The notes under the pieces were generated by a model. That model worked only from the letters and a program-made list of their open reading frames with translations, was not told the DNA's origin and did not search any database. Below, piece after piece: positions 41,146 to 50,566 of a stretch of DNA of 64,000 bases. Within the stretch, counting starts at the first letter, position 1; every line of letters begins with the position of its first letter. The stretch spans positions 1,544,804-1,608,803 of the forward strand of contig NZ_RJSG01000002.1 of assembly GCF_003725775.1 (NCBI RefSeq), given 5' to 3'. The DNA is from Nocardioides marmorisolisilvae. GTDB taxonomy: Bacteria > Actinomycetota > Actinomycetes > Propionibacteriales > Nocardioidaceae. Made by a program: the position numbers and the translations under genes.

Positions 41146-42485
41146 TCGAGATAGTCGCGCAGGACCTGGGACCGGCTCGGGTGCCGCAGCTTCGACATCG
41201 TCTTCGACTCGATCTGACGGATCCGCTCGCGGGTCACGCCGTAGACCTTGCCGATCTCGTCCAGGGTCTTCGGCTGGCCGTCGGTCAGACCGAAGCGCAT
41301 CGAGACCACGCCGGCCTCGCGCTCGGAGAGCGTGTCGAGCACCGCGTGCAGCTGCTCCTGCAGCAGGGTGAAGCTGACCGCGTCAGCCGGCACGATGGCC
41401 TCGGAGTCCTCGATCAGGTCACCGAACTCGGAGTCGCCGTCCTCGCCGAGCGGGGTGTGCAGCGAGATCGGCTCGCGGCCGTACTTCTGGACCTCGATGA
41501 CCTTCTCCGGGGTCATGTCGAGCTCCTTGGCCAGCTCCTCCGGGGTGGGCTCGCGGCCCAGGTCCTGGAGCATCTGCCGCTGGACGCGGGCGAGCTTGTT
41601 GATGACCTCGACCATGTGCACCGGGATACGGATGGTGCGGGCCTGGTCGGCCATCGCGCGGGTGATCGCCTGTCGGATCCACCACGTCGCGTACGTCGAG
41701 AACTTGTAACCCTTGGTGTAGTCGAACTTCTCGACCGCACGGATCAGACCGAGGTTGCCCTCCTGGATCAGGTCCAGGAACAGCATGCCGCGGCCGGTGT
41801 AGCGCTTGGCCAGCGAGACCACGAGGCGCAGGTTGGCCTCGAGCAGGTGGTTCTTGGCGCGCTTGCCGTCCTCCGCGATCCACTGGAGCTCGTCCAGCAT
41901 CTTGACGCTGATCTTGCCGCCCTTGCCGAGCTTCTCCTCCGAGAACAGGCCGGCCTCGATCCGCTTGGCGAGCTCGACCTCCATCTCGGCGTTGAGCAGC
42001 GGGACCTTGCCGATCTGCTTGAGGTAGTCCTTGACCGGGTCGGCAGTCGCGCCGGCGACCATGACCTGCTGCTCGGGCTCGTCGGTGTCGTCCGCGGCGG
42101 AGACGGTGAACGCCTGCTTCTCGTCCTCGACGATGGTCGGGTCGGCGGCGACGTCCGCCTCGAACTGCTCGTCGGAGACGTCGGGCAGCACCTTCTTGCC
42201 GTCAGGACCGATCACCACGGTCTCTTCGGCCGCGGCCTCGGCGACAGCCGGAGCGGCCTTCTTGGCGGGAGCCTTCTTCGCTGCGGCGGGCGCGGCCTTC
42301 TTGGCGGGCGCGGCCTTCTTCGCGGCGGGGGCAGCCTTCTTCGCGGCCGGAGCCGCTGCCTTCTTCGCCGGGGCAGCCTTCTTCGCGGGAGCCTTGGCGG
42401 TGGTCTTCGCAGGTGCCTTCTTGGCCGCGGCCGGAGCGCTCTTGGCGGTGGACTTCCGGGTTGCGGTGGACGAGCTCGAGGACAC
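41142..42485 (-). CDS. sigA: Principal sigma factor (RpoD/SigA/HrdB)
   Basis: The housekeeping sigma-70 factor, 447 residues. The first 85 or so residues are a Lys/Ala/Pro-rich low-complexity tail. Then follow [16 protein letters not shown] (region 1.2), [16 protein letters not shown] and [19 protein letters not shown] (2.1-2.2), [16 protein letters not shown] (2.3-2.4), region 3, and [20 protein letters not shown] (4.2). GTG start at 42485 with AGAGG upstream. An actinobacterial HrdB-type factor is typical of this neighbourhood. Confidence 0.95.
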   Translation of the reverse strand: MSSSSSTATRKSTAKSAPAAAKKAPAKTTAKAPAKKAAPAKKAAAPAAKKAAPAAKKAAPAKKAAPAAAKKAPAKKAAPAVAEAAAEETVVIGPDGKKVLPDVSDEQFEADVAADPTIVEDEKQAFTVSAADDTDEPEQQVMVAGATADPVKDYLKQIGKVPLLNAEMEVELAKRIEAGLFSEEKLGKGGKISVKMLDELQWIAEDGKRAKNHLLEANLRLVVSLAKRYTGRGMLFLDLIQEGNLGLIRAVEKFDYTKGYKFSTYATWWIRQAITRAMADQARTIRIPVHMVEVINKLARVQRQMLQDLGREPTPEELAKELDMTPEKVIEVQKYGREPISLHTPLGEDGDSEFGDLIEDSEAIVPADAVSFTLLQEQLHAVLDTLSEREAGVVSMRFGLTDGQPKTLDEIGKVYGVTRERIRQIESKTMSKLRHPSRSQVLRDYLD

Positions 42486-42624
42486 GAACTACCTCTCGGT
42501 GGATCTTCGAAGGGGCTTCTCGGGCGCGGCAAAGCCCGTACCTGTCAACAGCCGCGCAGACATTCTGGCACGGCCCCGGTGAAAACCGCTGATCGGCCTG
42601 GCATTCGTCCAGACCGATACCACC

Positions 42625-43197
42625 TCAGCCGTCCGCAGGTGCCTTCGCAGCAGCCTTCTTCTCCTTCTTGTACGCCCTCACCTTGCCCAGCGAATCCGGA
42701 TCGACAACATCCGCGACCGAGCGGTACCCGTCCAGGCTGTAGTCCCCCACCGCCTTCTCCCAGCCCTCAGGGCGTACGCCGAGCTGCTTGGCCACCAGGG
42801 CCGTGAAGATCTGGGCCTTCTGCTTGCCGAAGCCCTGCAGTGCCATCACCCGCTTGACCAGGTCGGCACCGCTGGAGGCCTCGGTCCAGATCCGAGCGGC
42901 ATCGCCGTCGTACTGGTCGACCACGTCGGTAGCGACCGCCTGGATCTTCGTGGCCATCGACCCCGGGAACCGGTGCACGGCCGGCGTCACGGCGCACAGG
43001 GCCGCGAACTCGGTCGGGTCCGCAGCGGCGATCTTGGCCGGGTCCAGCGTGCCGAAGCGCTCGAGCAGCTTCGCCGGACCACGGAAGGCGTGCTCCATCG
43101 GGTACTGCTGGTCGAGAAGCATCCCGAGAAGCAGCGCGAACGGGTCGTCGGAGAGAACCTGGTCGGCGGCCGGGTCGCCGGTGATCTGGATGGTCAT
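42625..43197 (-). CDS. HhH-GPD family DNA glycosylase-like protein
   Basis: A 190-residue base-excision repair-like protein. The N-terminal DDPFALLLGMLLDQQYPMEHAFRGP and GFGKQKAQIFTALVAKQLG carry the helix-hairpin-helix and GPD-like core. No obvious catalytic Lys or Asp is identifiable, so it may be a single-domain variant. The Lys-rich tail KKEKKAAAK may bind DNA. ATG at 43197 gives the family length. Confidence 0.8.
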   Translation of the reverse strand: MTIQITGDPAADQVLSDDPFALLLGMLLDQQYPMEHAFRGPAKLLERFGTLDPAKIAAADPTEFAALCAVTPAVHRFPGSMATKIQAVATDVVDQYDGDAARIWTEASSGADLVKRVMALQGFGKQKAQIFTALVAKQLGVRPEGWEKAVGDYSLDGYRSVADVVDPDSLGKVRAYKKEKKAAAKAPADG

Positions 43198-43284
43198 GGC
43201 CCAAGGATGCCGCAGGACACCGACTCCCCCAACGCCTGTGGAGCGCCGCTGCGCCGCAACCAGGTGCTGGGTGACCCTGGACCG

Positions 43285-43707
43285 ATGACCCACAGGCTCG
43301 ATCTCGCCGAGGTTGCCGGCCTCCTCCGCGTCGCCCTGACCGAGCACGTCTCGGCAGCCGGGACCAAGCGCGCGCTGCCGACCGTCATGCACGTCGGTAC
43401 TCCGGGAGTCGAGGCGGTTGCCGTCCCGGACGCACCCGACCTCGACCCAGGTCTTCGCGCCGACCTGATGGAGCGCGCACTGGACGGCCTCGACCTGAGC
43501 CGCACCCCCCTGCCGTGGCTCACCCGCATCGGCGAGCTGGCACCCGGGGACGTCGACCTGGCCTGGTTCGCCGCCACCCGGGAGGCCTACGGACGGCACT
43601 CGCTGGACCTGCCCGGGTTCTTCGTGATGACCCGCTACGGCTGGCTCGACCTGGCCACCGACGAGCTGATCAGGTGGAGCAGGGTTCGGGCGACCAAGGG
43701 CGCGTGA
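43285..43707 (+). CDS. Uncharacterised 140-residue protein
   Basis: A soluble protein with no recognised domain. It ends exactly where the convergent glutamate-cysteine ligase gene ends (43707 and 43708), so there is no spacer for a terminator. The ATG at 43285 is 88 bp from the divergent glycosylase start. The sequence is rich in acidic and hydrophobic residues and has no signal peptide. Confidence 0.6.
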   Translation: MTHRLDLAEVAGLLRVALTEHVSAAGTKRALPTVMHVGTPGVEAVAVPDAPDLDPGLRADLMERALDGLDLSRTPLPWLTRIGELAPGDVDLAWFAATREAYGRHSLDLPGFFVMTRYGWLDLATDELIRWSRVRATKGA

Positions 43708-45174
43708 TCACCAGGAGTGCACCGGCTCGTTGCTGTGCATCCGCTCGCGGTAGTCGAGCAGGGTGAGGCGCAGCGCCTCCCCGCGGGTGGCCCCGTCGGC
43801 AGTACGCCGCTGCACCTGGCCGCGGTACCAGCTCGCGCCGTTCTGCCCGACCCGGCAGCGTTCCTCGATGATGCCGAGCAGACGGTCGATCTCATCGGTG
43901 TCGACTCCCCACGCCTCCAACCCGGTGCGCGCCATCGGCAGCAGCCGGCGGATCGTGAGCTCGGTGGCCGGCACCTGGCCCAGGCCGGGCCAGTAGAGCT
44001 GGGCGTCGATGCCGTCACGGGCACCGACGTGGAAGTTCTCCTCCGCGGCGGAGAACGACATCTGCGACCACAGCGGCCGTTCGTCGGTGGCCAGTGCCCG
44101 GGTCAGACCGAAGTAGAAGGCCGCATTCGCCATCGTGTCCACGACCGTCGGGCCGGCGGCGAGCACCCGGTTCTCGACCCGCACGTGCGGCCGGCCGTCG
44201 ACCACGTCGTAGACCGGCCGGTTCCAGCGGTAGATGGTCCCGTTGTGCAGGCGCAGCTCGTGCAGCATCGGCGTACCGCCACTCTGGAGCACCTCGAGCG
44301 GATCCTCGTCCTCGGTGATCGGCAGCAGCGCCGGGAAGTAGCGGACGTTCTCCTCGAACAGGTCGAAGATCGAGTTGATCCAGCGCTCGCCGAACCAGAC
44401 GCGCGGTCGGACACCCTGGGCCTTGAGCTCGTCGCTGCGGGTGTCGGTCGCCTGCTCGAACAGCGGGATCCGGGTCTCGTTCCACAGATCCTTGCCGAGC
44501 AGGTACGGGGAGTTCGCACAGAGGGCCAACTGGACGCCGGCGATCGCTTGGGAGGCGTTCCAGTACGGCGCGAACTCGTCCGGGCTGACCTGGATGTGCA
44601 GCTGCGTGCTGGTGCACGCTGCCTCCGGCATGATCGAGTCAGCCGTGGTGCTCAGGCGCTCGACCCCGTTGATTGAGATCGCGATGTCCTCTCCGCGTGC
44701 GTTGAGGATCTGGTCGCTCAGCAGCTGGTAGCGCGGGTTGGGACTCAGCGTCGAAGGGCTCAGGTGGCCGGGCTCGAGGGTCGGCAGGATCCCGATCATC
44801 ACCAGGTGGGCGCCGACCTTGCTGGCCCGGGCCTCGGCGTCGTTCAGGCTGGCGCGCAGGTCCTGCTCGAAGCCGGTGGCGCCCCGACTGCCCAGACGTC
44901 GAGGGGCCACGTTGATCTCGAGGTTGAACTGGCCGAGCTCGGTCTGGAAGGACGGATTCGCGATCGCCTCGAGCGCCTCGGCGTTCTTCAGAGCCGGGTG
45001 ACCGTCCTCGTCGACGAGGTTGAACTCGATCTCGAGCCCGGTCATCGGGTCCTCGGCATCGAAGCTGGACTGGCGCAGCATCAGGGCCAGCACGTCCAGG
45101 CAGCGGCGGACCTTCTCCCGGTGCTTGGTCCGGTCGGCTCGGCTGAACTCCTGGTGGTCCACTTCCTGGCCCAT
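43708..45174 (-). CDS. Glutamate-cysteine ligase family protein
   Basis: A 488-residue GCS2-type ATP-dependent carboxylate-amine ligase. Family motifs GLEIEFNLVDEDGHPAL, TELGQFNLEINVAPRRL and VRVENRVLAAGPTVVDTMAN are present. Such enzymes join Glu with Cys, but many actinobacterial members have no known substrate, since the thiol used there is usually mycothiol. It is therefore a gamma-glutamyl ligase of unproven partner. Near the end YWPGLGQVPATELTIRRLLP is conserved. Confidence 0.85.
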   Translation of the reverse strand: MGQEVDHQEFSRADRTKHREKVRRCLDVLALMLRQSSFDAEDPMTGLEIEFNLVDEDGHPALKNAEALEAIANPSFQTELGQFNLEINVAPRRLGSRGATGFEQDLRASLNDAEARASKVGAHLVMIGILPTLEPGHLSPSTLSPNPRYQLLSDQILNARGEDIAISINGVERLSTTADSIMPEAACTSTQLHIQVSPDEFAPYWNASQAIAGVQLALCANSPYLLGKDLWNETRIPLFEQATDTRSDELKAQGVRPRVWFGERWINSIFDLFEENVRYFPALLPITEDEDPLEVLQSGGTPMLHELRLHNGTIYRWNRPVYDVVDGRPHVRVENRVLAAGPTVVDTMANAAFYFGLTRALATDERPLWSQMSFSAAEENFHVGARDGIDAQLYWPGLGQVPATELTIRRLLPMARTGLEAWGVDTDEIDRLLGIIEERCRVGQNGASWYRGQVQRRTADGATRGEALRLTLLDYRERMHSNEPVHSW

Positions 45175-45225
45175 GGACCGACGATAGGGCAGCCGGGCGG
45201 TGATGGCACCGGGTCGGCGAGTAGA

Positions 45226-46290
45226 TCACGACACCGCGCTCCCCTCCTCGCTCTCCCGCGGAGTCTCGTCCGTCGGCTCGGACCCGATGGTGAAGACCCG
45301 CAGCGCGCTCTGCGGGATCGGCGCCCACACCGTCGGTGGCGTCGCCGATTCCAGGAGCGCGACCACCTGGCGGGCCATCCGGTCCTCGGGGTCCGTCCCG
45401 AAGCAGCGGTCCAGTGCGCAACAGGCCAACGCACCGTCGCCGGCGAGCCACGCGGCGAAGGCCAGCAGCCCACCCGCACCACTGCGCAGGTCGGCCGGCG
45501 CACGCCGTGTCAGGTCCCGCCAGAGCTCCACGTGCAGGTGCGCCTGCCCTCGCGTCATCTCCGCCCAGGCGACCTCGCGCAACGCGTCGAAGGCCACCAG
45601 GACCAGCACCCGTCCGGCCACGAGTGGGGCGAGAGGCCGGGGTGATCGCAGGTAGGAGCGGATGCGACGCTGCAGCCAGCGCGCTTCTCCCCGGAGGAGC
45701 TCACCCAGGCGGCCGTGGGTGTGACCTGAGGCGAGCAGCTCGTCGACGTAGGTGTCGGCGACCCGACCCAGGGCCTCGCTGTCCGCCTCGTCCTCGCCGA
45801 TCAGGCTGTCCATCAGGGCGGCCCGGTTCTGGTGCACGACCCGTCCGCTCAGCACCTGCCGCGCGGTGAAGGGATGGCTGCTCAGGTCGTAGGGCACCCC
45901 GGGGTCGCTCGGATCACCGAGCGCGTAGAACCGGTCCGGACCGACACGGAGGACATCGACCACGACCACGCCTGCAGCGACCAGCTGCGGCACGAAGAGG
46001 TCGGCGAAGAGCACGGACTCCGCGATGTCCTCGGTGTAGACGAGGAGCCCGACCATGCCGACGCGGTGGCGTCGAACAACGTTGATCAGCAGCTGGGCGA
46101 CCTCGTCGCGGTGCTCGTCGGTCCGGGGCAGATCGACGCGCGCGTGGAACGTCTCGCCCCGGCGGGCCGGAGCCCCCGGCATCTGAGCATCGAACGCGAG
46201 CAGCACGACGGAGTCCTCGGGATGGAATCCGATCGCGATCGGAACGACGGCGAGCAGGTCGACAGGGCTCTGGGCGATGAACGGGTGCAT
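45226..46290 (-). CDS. DUF4192 domain protein
   Basis: A 354-residue protein with the DUF4192 signature PVDLLAVVPIAIGFHPEDSVVLLAF at the N-terminus. An actinobacterial cytoplasmic family of unknown function. It is divergent from the Pol IV gene, with the start regions about 110 bp apart. Confidence 0.85.
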   Translation of the reverse strand: MHPFIAQSPVDLLAVVPIAIGFHPEDSVVLLAFDAQMPGAPARRGETFHARVDLPRTDEHRDEVAQLLINVVRRHRVGMVGLLVYTEDIAESVLFADLFVPQLVAAGVVVVDVLRVGPDRFYALGDPSDPGVPYDLSSHPFTARQVLSGRVVHQNRAALMDSLIGEDEADSEALGRVADTYVDELLASGHTHGRLGELLRGEARWLQRRIRSYLRSPRPLAPLVAGRVLVLVAFDALREVAWAEMTRGQAHLHVELWRDLTRRAPADLRSGAGGLLAFAAWLAGDGALACCALDRCFGTDPEDRMARQVVALLESATPPTVWAPIPQSALRVFTIGSEPTDETPRESEEGSAVS

Positions 46291-46403
46291 GTCCCGAACA
46301 GTGGTTGCCAGGTCCCCCGTTCCGCGGGCGTGCCGGACGTACCTGTGGACAGCCGACCGGAAAGCCCGACTGTGGATGCGAACTGTCGCCGTACGATGCC
46401 CGG

Positions 46404-47726
46404 GTGCGTGCCGAGCCGACGATCCTCCACGTCGACCTGGACGCCTTCTTCGCCTCGGTGGAGCAGCGCGACAAACCGTCGTTGCGCGGGAAGCCGGTCG
46501 TCGTCGGTGGGATCGGTGGACGTGGCGTGGTCGCCACCGCGTCGTACGAGGCTCGGGCTTTCGGGGTGCACTCGGCGATGCCGACCGCCGAGGCTCGCCG
46601 TCGCTGTCCGAACGCTGCCTTCCTGGCGGGGCGCTTTCACGCCTACCGCGAGACCAGCCGTGCGGTGATGGAGCTGTTGCGTGGCATCAGCCCGCTGGTC
46701 GAGCCCTTGTCGCTGGACGAGGCGTTCGTCGACCTGAGCGCCGCCGACCTGGCCGACGCCTCGGTCGCCGGTGTGAGCGCGCTGGCCCACGAGCTGAAGG
46801 AGAAGGTCACCGAGGTCACCGGCGGTCTGACGGGCTCGGTCGGGATCGGCAGCTCCAAGTTCATCGCCAAGATCGCGAGCGAGCTGGACAAGCCGAACGG
46901 CCTGGTGGTGATCGCCCCCGGCATGGAGCAGGACCTGCTCCGGCCGATGCAGGTCACCGTGATCCCGGGCGTTGGTCCCGCCACCGCTGAGAACCTGCGA
47001 CGGATCGGCGTGCACACGGTCGCCGACCTCGAGGCGGTCAGCGAGGACGAGCTGGTCCGGGTGCTCGGCAAGGCCCAGGGCCACGGCCTGTACCTGCTGG
47101 CGCGGGCCGAGGACGACCGTCCCGTCGTCTCCGAGCGCGAAGCCAAGTCGATCAGCGTCGAGGACACCTACGACGTCGACCACGTGGACCGGCGCATCCT
47201 CGATGCGCTCGTCGATCGTCAGGCGACGAAGGTGACCGAGCGGCTGCGCAAGGCGCGGTCCTCGGGGCGGACCGTGACCTTGAAGGTGCGGCTGCACGAC
47301 TTCTCCACCCACACCCGGTCCGCGACGCTCCCCGGACCGACCGACGATGCCCGCACGATCTCGCGCGTGGCGCGCACCCTGCTCGCGGAGCTGGACACCT
47401 CGGGCGGCGTGCGGCTGCTCGGCGTCGGCGTCTCGGCGTTGGCGGACTGGATCCAGGACGACCTGTTCAGCGACGCAGAGGACATCGAGGAGGAGGCACC
47501 CGAGCCCGAGGACGTGGTGGCGCTGGCCCGGCTCGGTGAGCGGCGGTACTGGCTCCCCGGGCTCGACGTCGTGCACACCGAGCACGGCCAGGGCTGGGTC
47601 TGGGGATCGGGGCGCGGGGTCGTGACCGTGCGGTTCGAGACGGCTGCGACCGGGCCCGGGCGGGTGCTCAGCTTCGCGGCCGACGATCCCGCTCTGCAGC
47701 AGCTCCGCCCACCACCCGAAGCGTGA
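46404..47726 (+). CDS. dinB: DNA polymerase IV with C-terminal extension
   Basis: A Y-family translesion polymerase of 440 residues. Catalytic acidic residues are Asp11 (HVDLDAFFASVEQ) and Asp105/Glu106 in SLDEAFVDLS. The little-finger domain follows. The last 70 or so residues form an acidic linker and a small beta domain (GWVWGSGRGVVTVRFE) found in many actinobacterial Pol IV proteins. GTG start at 46404. No SOS box is visible. It converges with pxpC, overlapping by 59 bp. Confidence 0.9.
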   Translation: MRAEPTILHVDLDAFFASVEQRDKPSLRGKPVVVGGIGGRGVVATASYEARAFGVHSAMPTAEARRRCPNAAFLAGRFHAYRETSRAVMELLRGISPLVEPLSLDEAFVDLSAADLADASVAGVSALAHELKEKVTEVTGGLTGSVGIGSSKFIAKIASELDKPNGLVVIAPGMEQDLLRPMQVTVIPGVGPATAENLRRIGVHTVADLEAVSEDELVRVLGKAQGHGLYLLARAEDDRPVVSEREAKSISVEDTYDVDHVDRRILDALVDRQATKVTERLRKARSSGRTVTLKVRLHDFSTHTRSATLPGPTDDARTISRVARTLLAELDTSGGVRLLGVGVSALADWIQDDLFSDAEDIEEEAPEPEDVVALARLGERRYWLPGLDVVHTEHGQGWVWGSGRGVVTVRFETAATGPGRVLSFAADDPALQQLRPPPEA

Positions 47727-48558
47727 GTCGGTCGCCCGGACGCGCCTGCGCGCACACCGGCAGGTCCGCCTCGCGCACGACGCCGATCACCGGGTAGCCA
47801 CCGGTCGTCGGGTGGTCGGCCAGGAACACGACGGGCTGTCCGCTCGGCGGGACCTGGACGGCGCCCAGCACCATCGGCTCGGTCGGCAGCTCACCGCCTC
47901 GTTCCCGCTCGACGGGGGCACCGGTCAGGCGCAGGCCGATCCGGTTGGATGCCGACCCGACCTCGTACGTCGCCCCTTCCAGCGCCGCCAGGGCGTCAGC
48001 GCTGAACCAGTCGGCGCGCGGTCCGAGGTCGAGGTGGAGAACCGCGTCCCGCACCCGGGGAACCGCTGACCCCTCGTCGGGGGCGTCGCCTGCGAGGCCG
48101 AGCGGCAGCACCGCGCCCGCTGTCAACGGAGGCGGTCCGAGGCCCGAGAGAAGATCGGTGGACCGCGAGCCGAGAACAGCCTCGACCTCGATGCCGCCAG
48201 CGACGGCGACATAGGAGCGCAGGCCGCGGAGCGCAGGTCCGACGACAACCTCCGCGCCCGCTGGCACGGGAACTGCGCTCCCCCAGGCGATCGCGCGGCC
48301 GGCGACCGTGACCAACGCCTCGGCACCTGTCACGGCGATCCGGCAGCTCTGCATGGCCCGGAGACCGACACCGTCGAGCGTGGTCTCGAGGCCGGCGGCG
48401 TCCTCGGCGTTCCCGACGAGCCGGTTCGCCAGCCGCAGGGCCGGGCGGTCGAGCGCTCCGGAGCGCGTCACCCCGAGGTGGGCGTACCCCGGTCGGCCGA
48501 GGTCCTGGACGGTCGTCAGCGCGCCAGGTGCGAGAACCTCCAGGGATCGCTCACTCAT
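47668..48558 (-). CDS. pxpC: 5-oxoprolinase subunit C (biotin-dependent carboxyltransferase family)
   Basis: With PxpA and PxpB this hydrolyses 5-oxoproline to glutamate using ATP. The family motifs TTVQDLGRPGYAHLGVTRSGALD and TTGGYPVIGVV are present. Length 296 is usual. It overlaps pxpB by 8 bp (48551-48558), so translation is coupled. The last 59 bp run convergently into dinB. Confidence 0.9.
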   Translation of the reverse strand: MSERSLEVLAPGALTTVQDLGRPGYAHLGVTRSGALDRPALRLANRLVGNAEDAAGLETTLDGVGLRAMQSCRIAVTGAEALVTVAGRAIAWGSAVPVPAGAEVVVGPALRGLRSYVAVAGGIEVEAVLGSRSTDLLSGLGPPPLTAGAVLPLGLAGDAPDEGSAVPRVRDAVLHLDLGPRADWFSADALAALEGATYEVGSASNRIGLRLTGAPVERERGGELPTEPMVLGAVQVPPSGQPVVFLADHPTTGGYPVIGVVREADLPVCAQARPGDRLTLRVVGGAAAERDRRPRS

Positions 48559-49159
48559 CGACGAACCGGATCCGGGTCCCCGGCGTGAGCAGCGCCGGTT
48601 CTTCAGCGTCGAGGCGCCACAGCTCGATCCCGGTGGTGCCGATCAGCTGCCACCCGCCGGGCGATGCGGACGGGTAGACGCTGGTGTACTCACCGGCCAG
48701 GGCGACCGCACCCGCCGGCACCTTCGGCCGCGGGTCCGGGCGCCGGCTCACCGTCAACCCGTCCGGGAGGCCGGTGCAGTAGGCGAACCCCGGGGCGAAG
48801 CCGCAGAACAGGACCGTGAACGTCGCGGCCTGGTGTATCCGCACCACGTCGGCAGTGCTGACCTCCCACTGGCGGGCGACCTCGTCGAGGTCCTCCCCGT
48901 CGTACCGGGTCGGGATCTCGACCAACCGCGCCGGCACCTCCTGTCCGGCTCCCGCGGGCACCTGGAGGTCAGCGATCGCGGTCAGCGCCGCGGACACGTC
49001 CACGAGGCCGTCGAGAAGGACCGTGCGCGCGGCCGGGACGACCTCCACCGCGCCCAGGTCCGAGGCTCGCAGCCGGATCTCGGCGTAGGTGGCCCTCACG
49101 TCCGCGGCGTCGTCACACTCGACGAGCACCGCGTGCTCACCGACCGGACGTGCCCGCAT
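48551..49159 (-). CDS. pxpB: 5-oxoprolinase subunit B
   Basis: The ATPase subunit homologue (KipI/PxpB), 202 residues. VLFCGFAPGFAYCTGLPDGL and PGGWQLIGTTGIELW are the family motifs. GAGGAG lies 5 nt before the ATG. Upstream on the same strand lies pxpA, but 486 bp away, which breaks the usual tight pxpBCA order. Confidence 0.9.
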   Translation of the reverse strand: MRARPVGEHAVLVECDDAADVRATYAEIRLRASDLGAVEVVPAARTVLLDGLVDVSAALTAIADLQVPAGAGQEVPARLVEIPTRYDGEDLDEVARQWEVSTADVVRIHQAATFTVLFCGFAPGFAYCTGLPDGLTVSRRPDPRPKVPAGAVALAGEYTSVYPSASPGGWQLIGTTGIELWRLDAEEPALLTPGTRIRFVDE

Positions 49160-49297
49160 GACGTCTCCTCACCCACAAGCCCGCCCACAAGCGGTCTCGG
49201 CCCGTGCACCACCGAGAAGAAATGCTTCGAAGCCGCTTTTCCGGGGCATTTTCGGTGAGCAACCGGGCGCCCGCAAGAAATACATTCTGAAATAGAT

Positions 49298-49334
49298 GTA
49301 GGGCCCGCGAAAGTATGAGTTTCACGGGCCCTAC
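49298..49334. terminator. Long inverted repeat between pxpA and pxpB
   Basis: 15-bp arms GTAGGGCCCGCGAAA (49298-49312) and TTTCACGGGCCCTAC (49320-49334) with one mismatch and a 7-nt loop. On the minus strand AT-rich ACATCTATTTC follows, so it could terminate pxpA or act as a leader attenuator before pxpB. The role is unclear. Confidence 0.5.
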
Positions 49335-49560
49335 GGGTGGATCAGCGGTGATGCTCCGATCCTGACCTGCCGTCCTCCTTGGCTCCGATCTCCCCACCAC
49401 CGGGCGATCTTCCTGCGAGTTTCCCCGCCGGATGGAACCGAGTTCTTCGGCCGATCCCCGCCTCCCTTGCGGGCTGCGGTGAGAGATTTCTACGCCGCCC
49501 GGAAGGGGTCGCGCAAGAGCTTCTGGCAACATTTTTTGAGTTTTTTTCCGGGACCCCGGG
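49335..49560. other. Gene-free stretch between pxpA and pxpB, with AT-rich end
   Basis: I see no credible gene here. The right end (about 49528-49552) is an AT-rich run with T6 and T7 tracts, unusual for this chromosome, directly beside the DnaA-box-like cluster. Confidence 0.45.
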
Positions 49561-49637
49561 TTGTCCACCGAACCGGCATATCGCTCCACAGGATTACCTG
49601 CTTTTCCACAGCCGAACCCACAGGCCGCTGTGGACAA
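49561..49637. other. Cluster of DnaA-box-like sites
   Basis: TTGTCCACC at 49561-49569, a weak CGCTCCACA near 49582-49590, TTTTCCACA at 49602-49610, and a perfect inverted TTGTCCACA at 49629-49637. The actinobacterial box is TTGTCCACA. The cluster is next to an AT-rich run. Whether DnaA binds here is inference. Confidence 0.5.
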
Positions 49638-49645
49638 CTCGGCCG

Positions 49646-50365
49646 TCACACCCACCCTCGGACCGCGTACCCGGCGGCCTGGAGGGCATCGCGGACGGCA
49701 CCGGCAGCTGCCACCGCGCCCGGGGAGTCGCCGTGCACGCAGACGGTGCGGATCTCGTCTCGCGCGGCGAGCGCCACCGCGTTGGCGGCGATCTCGTCCG
49801 GGTCGGTGACCAGGGCGCCGGGCTGGCTCCGCGGGACCAACCTCCCGTCCGCGGTGTACCCGCGGTCGGGGAAGCCTTCCCCCACGGCCAGGCGTCCGGC
49901 AGCGGCCGCGAGCGCGAGGACCGAGGAACCCGGCAGCCCGAGGACTGGGAGGCTGCCGCTGCCGGCGAGCACGGCCCGTGCCTGCTCCTCGTCGTCGACG
50001 ATCCGGTTGTAGAGGGCTCCGTGCGCCTTGACGTACTCGACCGAGGTGCCAGCCGCCCGGGCGATCTCCGTCAGCACCTCGACCTGTTCGAGGACCCAGC
50101 TGGTGAGCAGCTCGGCCGGCGGGTCCATCGCTCGCCGCCCGAACCCCTCGCGGTCGGCGTAGGAGACCTGGGCGCCGACGACCACCCCGAGCTCCGCAGC
50201 CTGTCCGCAGACCGCGGCCATCACCCGTGCGTCCCCGGCGTGGAAGCCGCAGGCGACGTTCGCGCTGGTCACGACGGCGAGCAGCGCCGGGTCGTCGGTG
50301 ACGCCCTCGCCGAGGTCGGCATTCAGGTCGACCACGGCGCCCATCTGCGCGTTCCCGGACCCCAT
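49646..50365 (-). CDS. pxpA: 5-oxoprolinase subunit A (LamB/YcsF family)
   Basis: The catalytic subunit homologue, 239 residues. The signature VVDLNADLGEG at 11-21 and ANVACGFHAGD identify it. ATG at 50365 (MGSGNAQMG) is favoured over the ATG seven codons later. It diverges from the sigma factor gene at 50567. The 3' end abuts the DnaA-box-like cluster. Confidence 0.9.
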   Translation of the reverse strand: MGSGNAQMGAVVDLNADLGEGVTDDPALLAVVTSANVACGFHAGDARVMAAVCGQAAELGVVVGAQVSYADREGFGRRAMDPPAELLTSWVLEQVEVLTEIARAAGTSVEYVKAHGALYNRIVDDEEQARAVLAGSGSLPVLGLPGSSVLALAAAAGRLAVGEGFPDRGYTADGRLVPRSQPGALVTDPDEIAANAVALAARDEIRTVCVHGDSPGAVAAAGAVRDALQAAGYAVRGWV

Positions 50366-50566
50366 GGAGCCAGTCTGCCCGGCCACGGACCCATAACGGC
50401 GATCTGAGAAGTAACTGAGAACCGTTGGAAGTCGGCAACTTCGGGTAACCCCTGATCGTCCTACATCACGTAGGGCGAGCCGATCGGTGGGAATCCTCCA
50501 CCCGGGCCACGCGTTGAGATGAGTGGAACCAGAACCACCGGTTCCGGGTAGCAGAGGGAGGCACAA

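Noticed and set aside
42230-42480. Short tandem repeats in the 5' end of sigA
   Set aside because: They encode the Lys/Ala/Pro-rich tail of HrdB-type sigma factors, not a separate element.
49137-49540. Minus-strand frame of about 130 codons between pxpA and pxpB
   Set aside because: No ribosome site, Arg-rich, and it passes through the inverted repeat and into pxpB.
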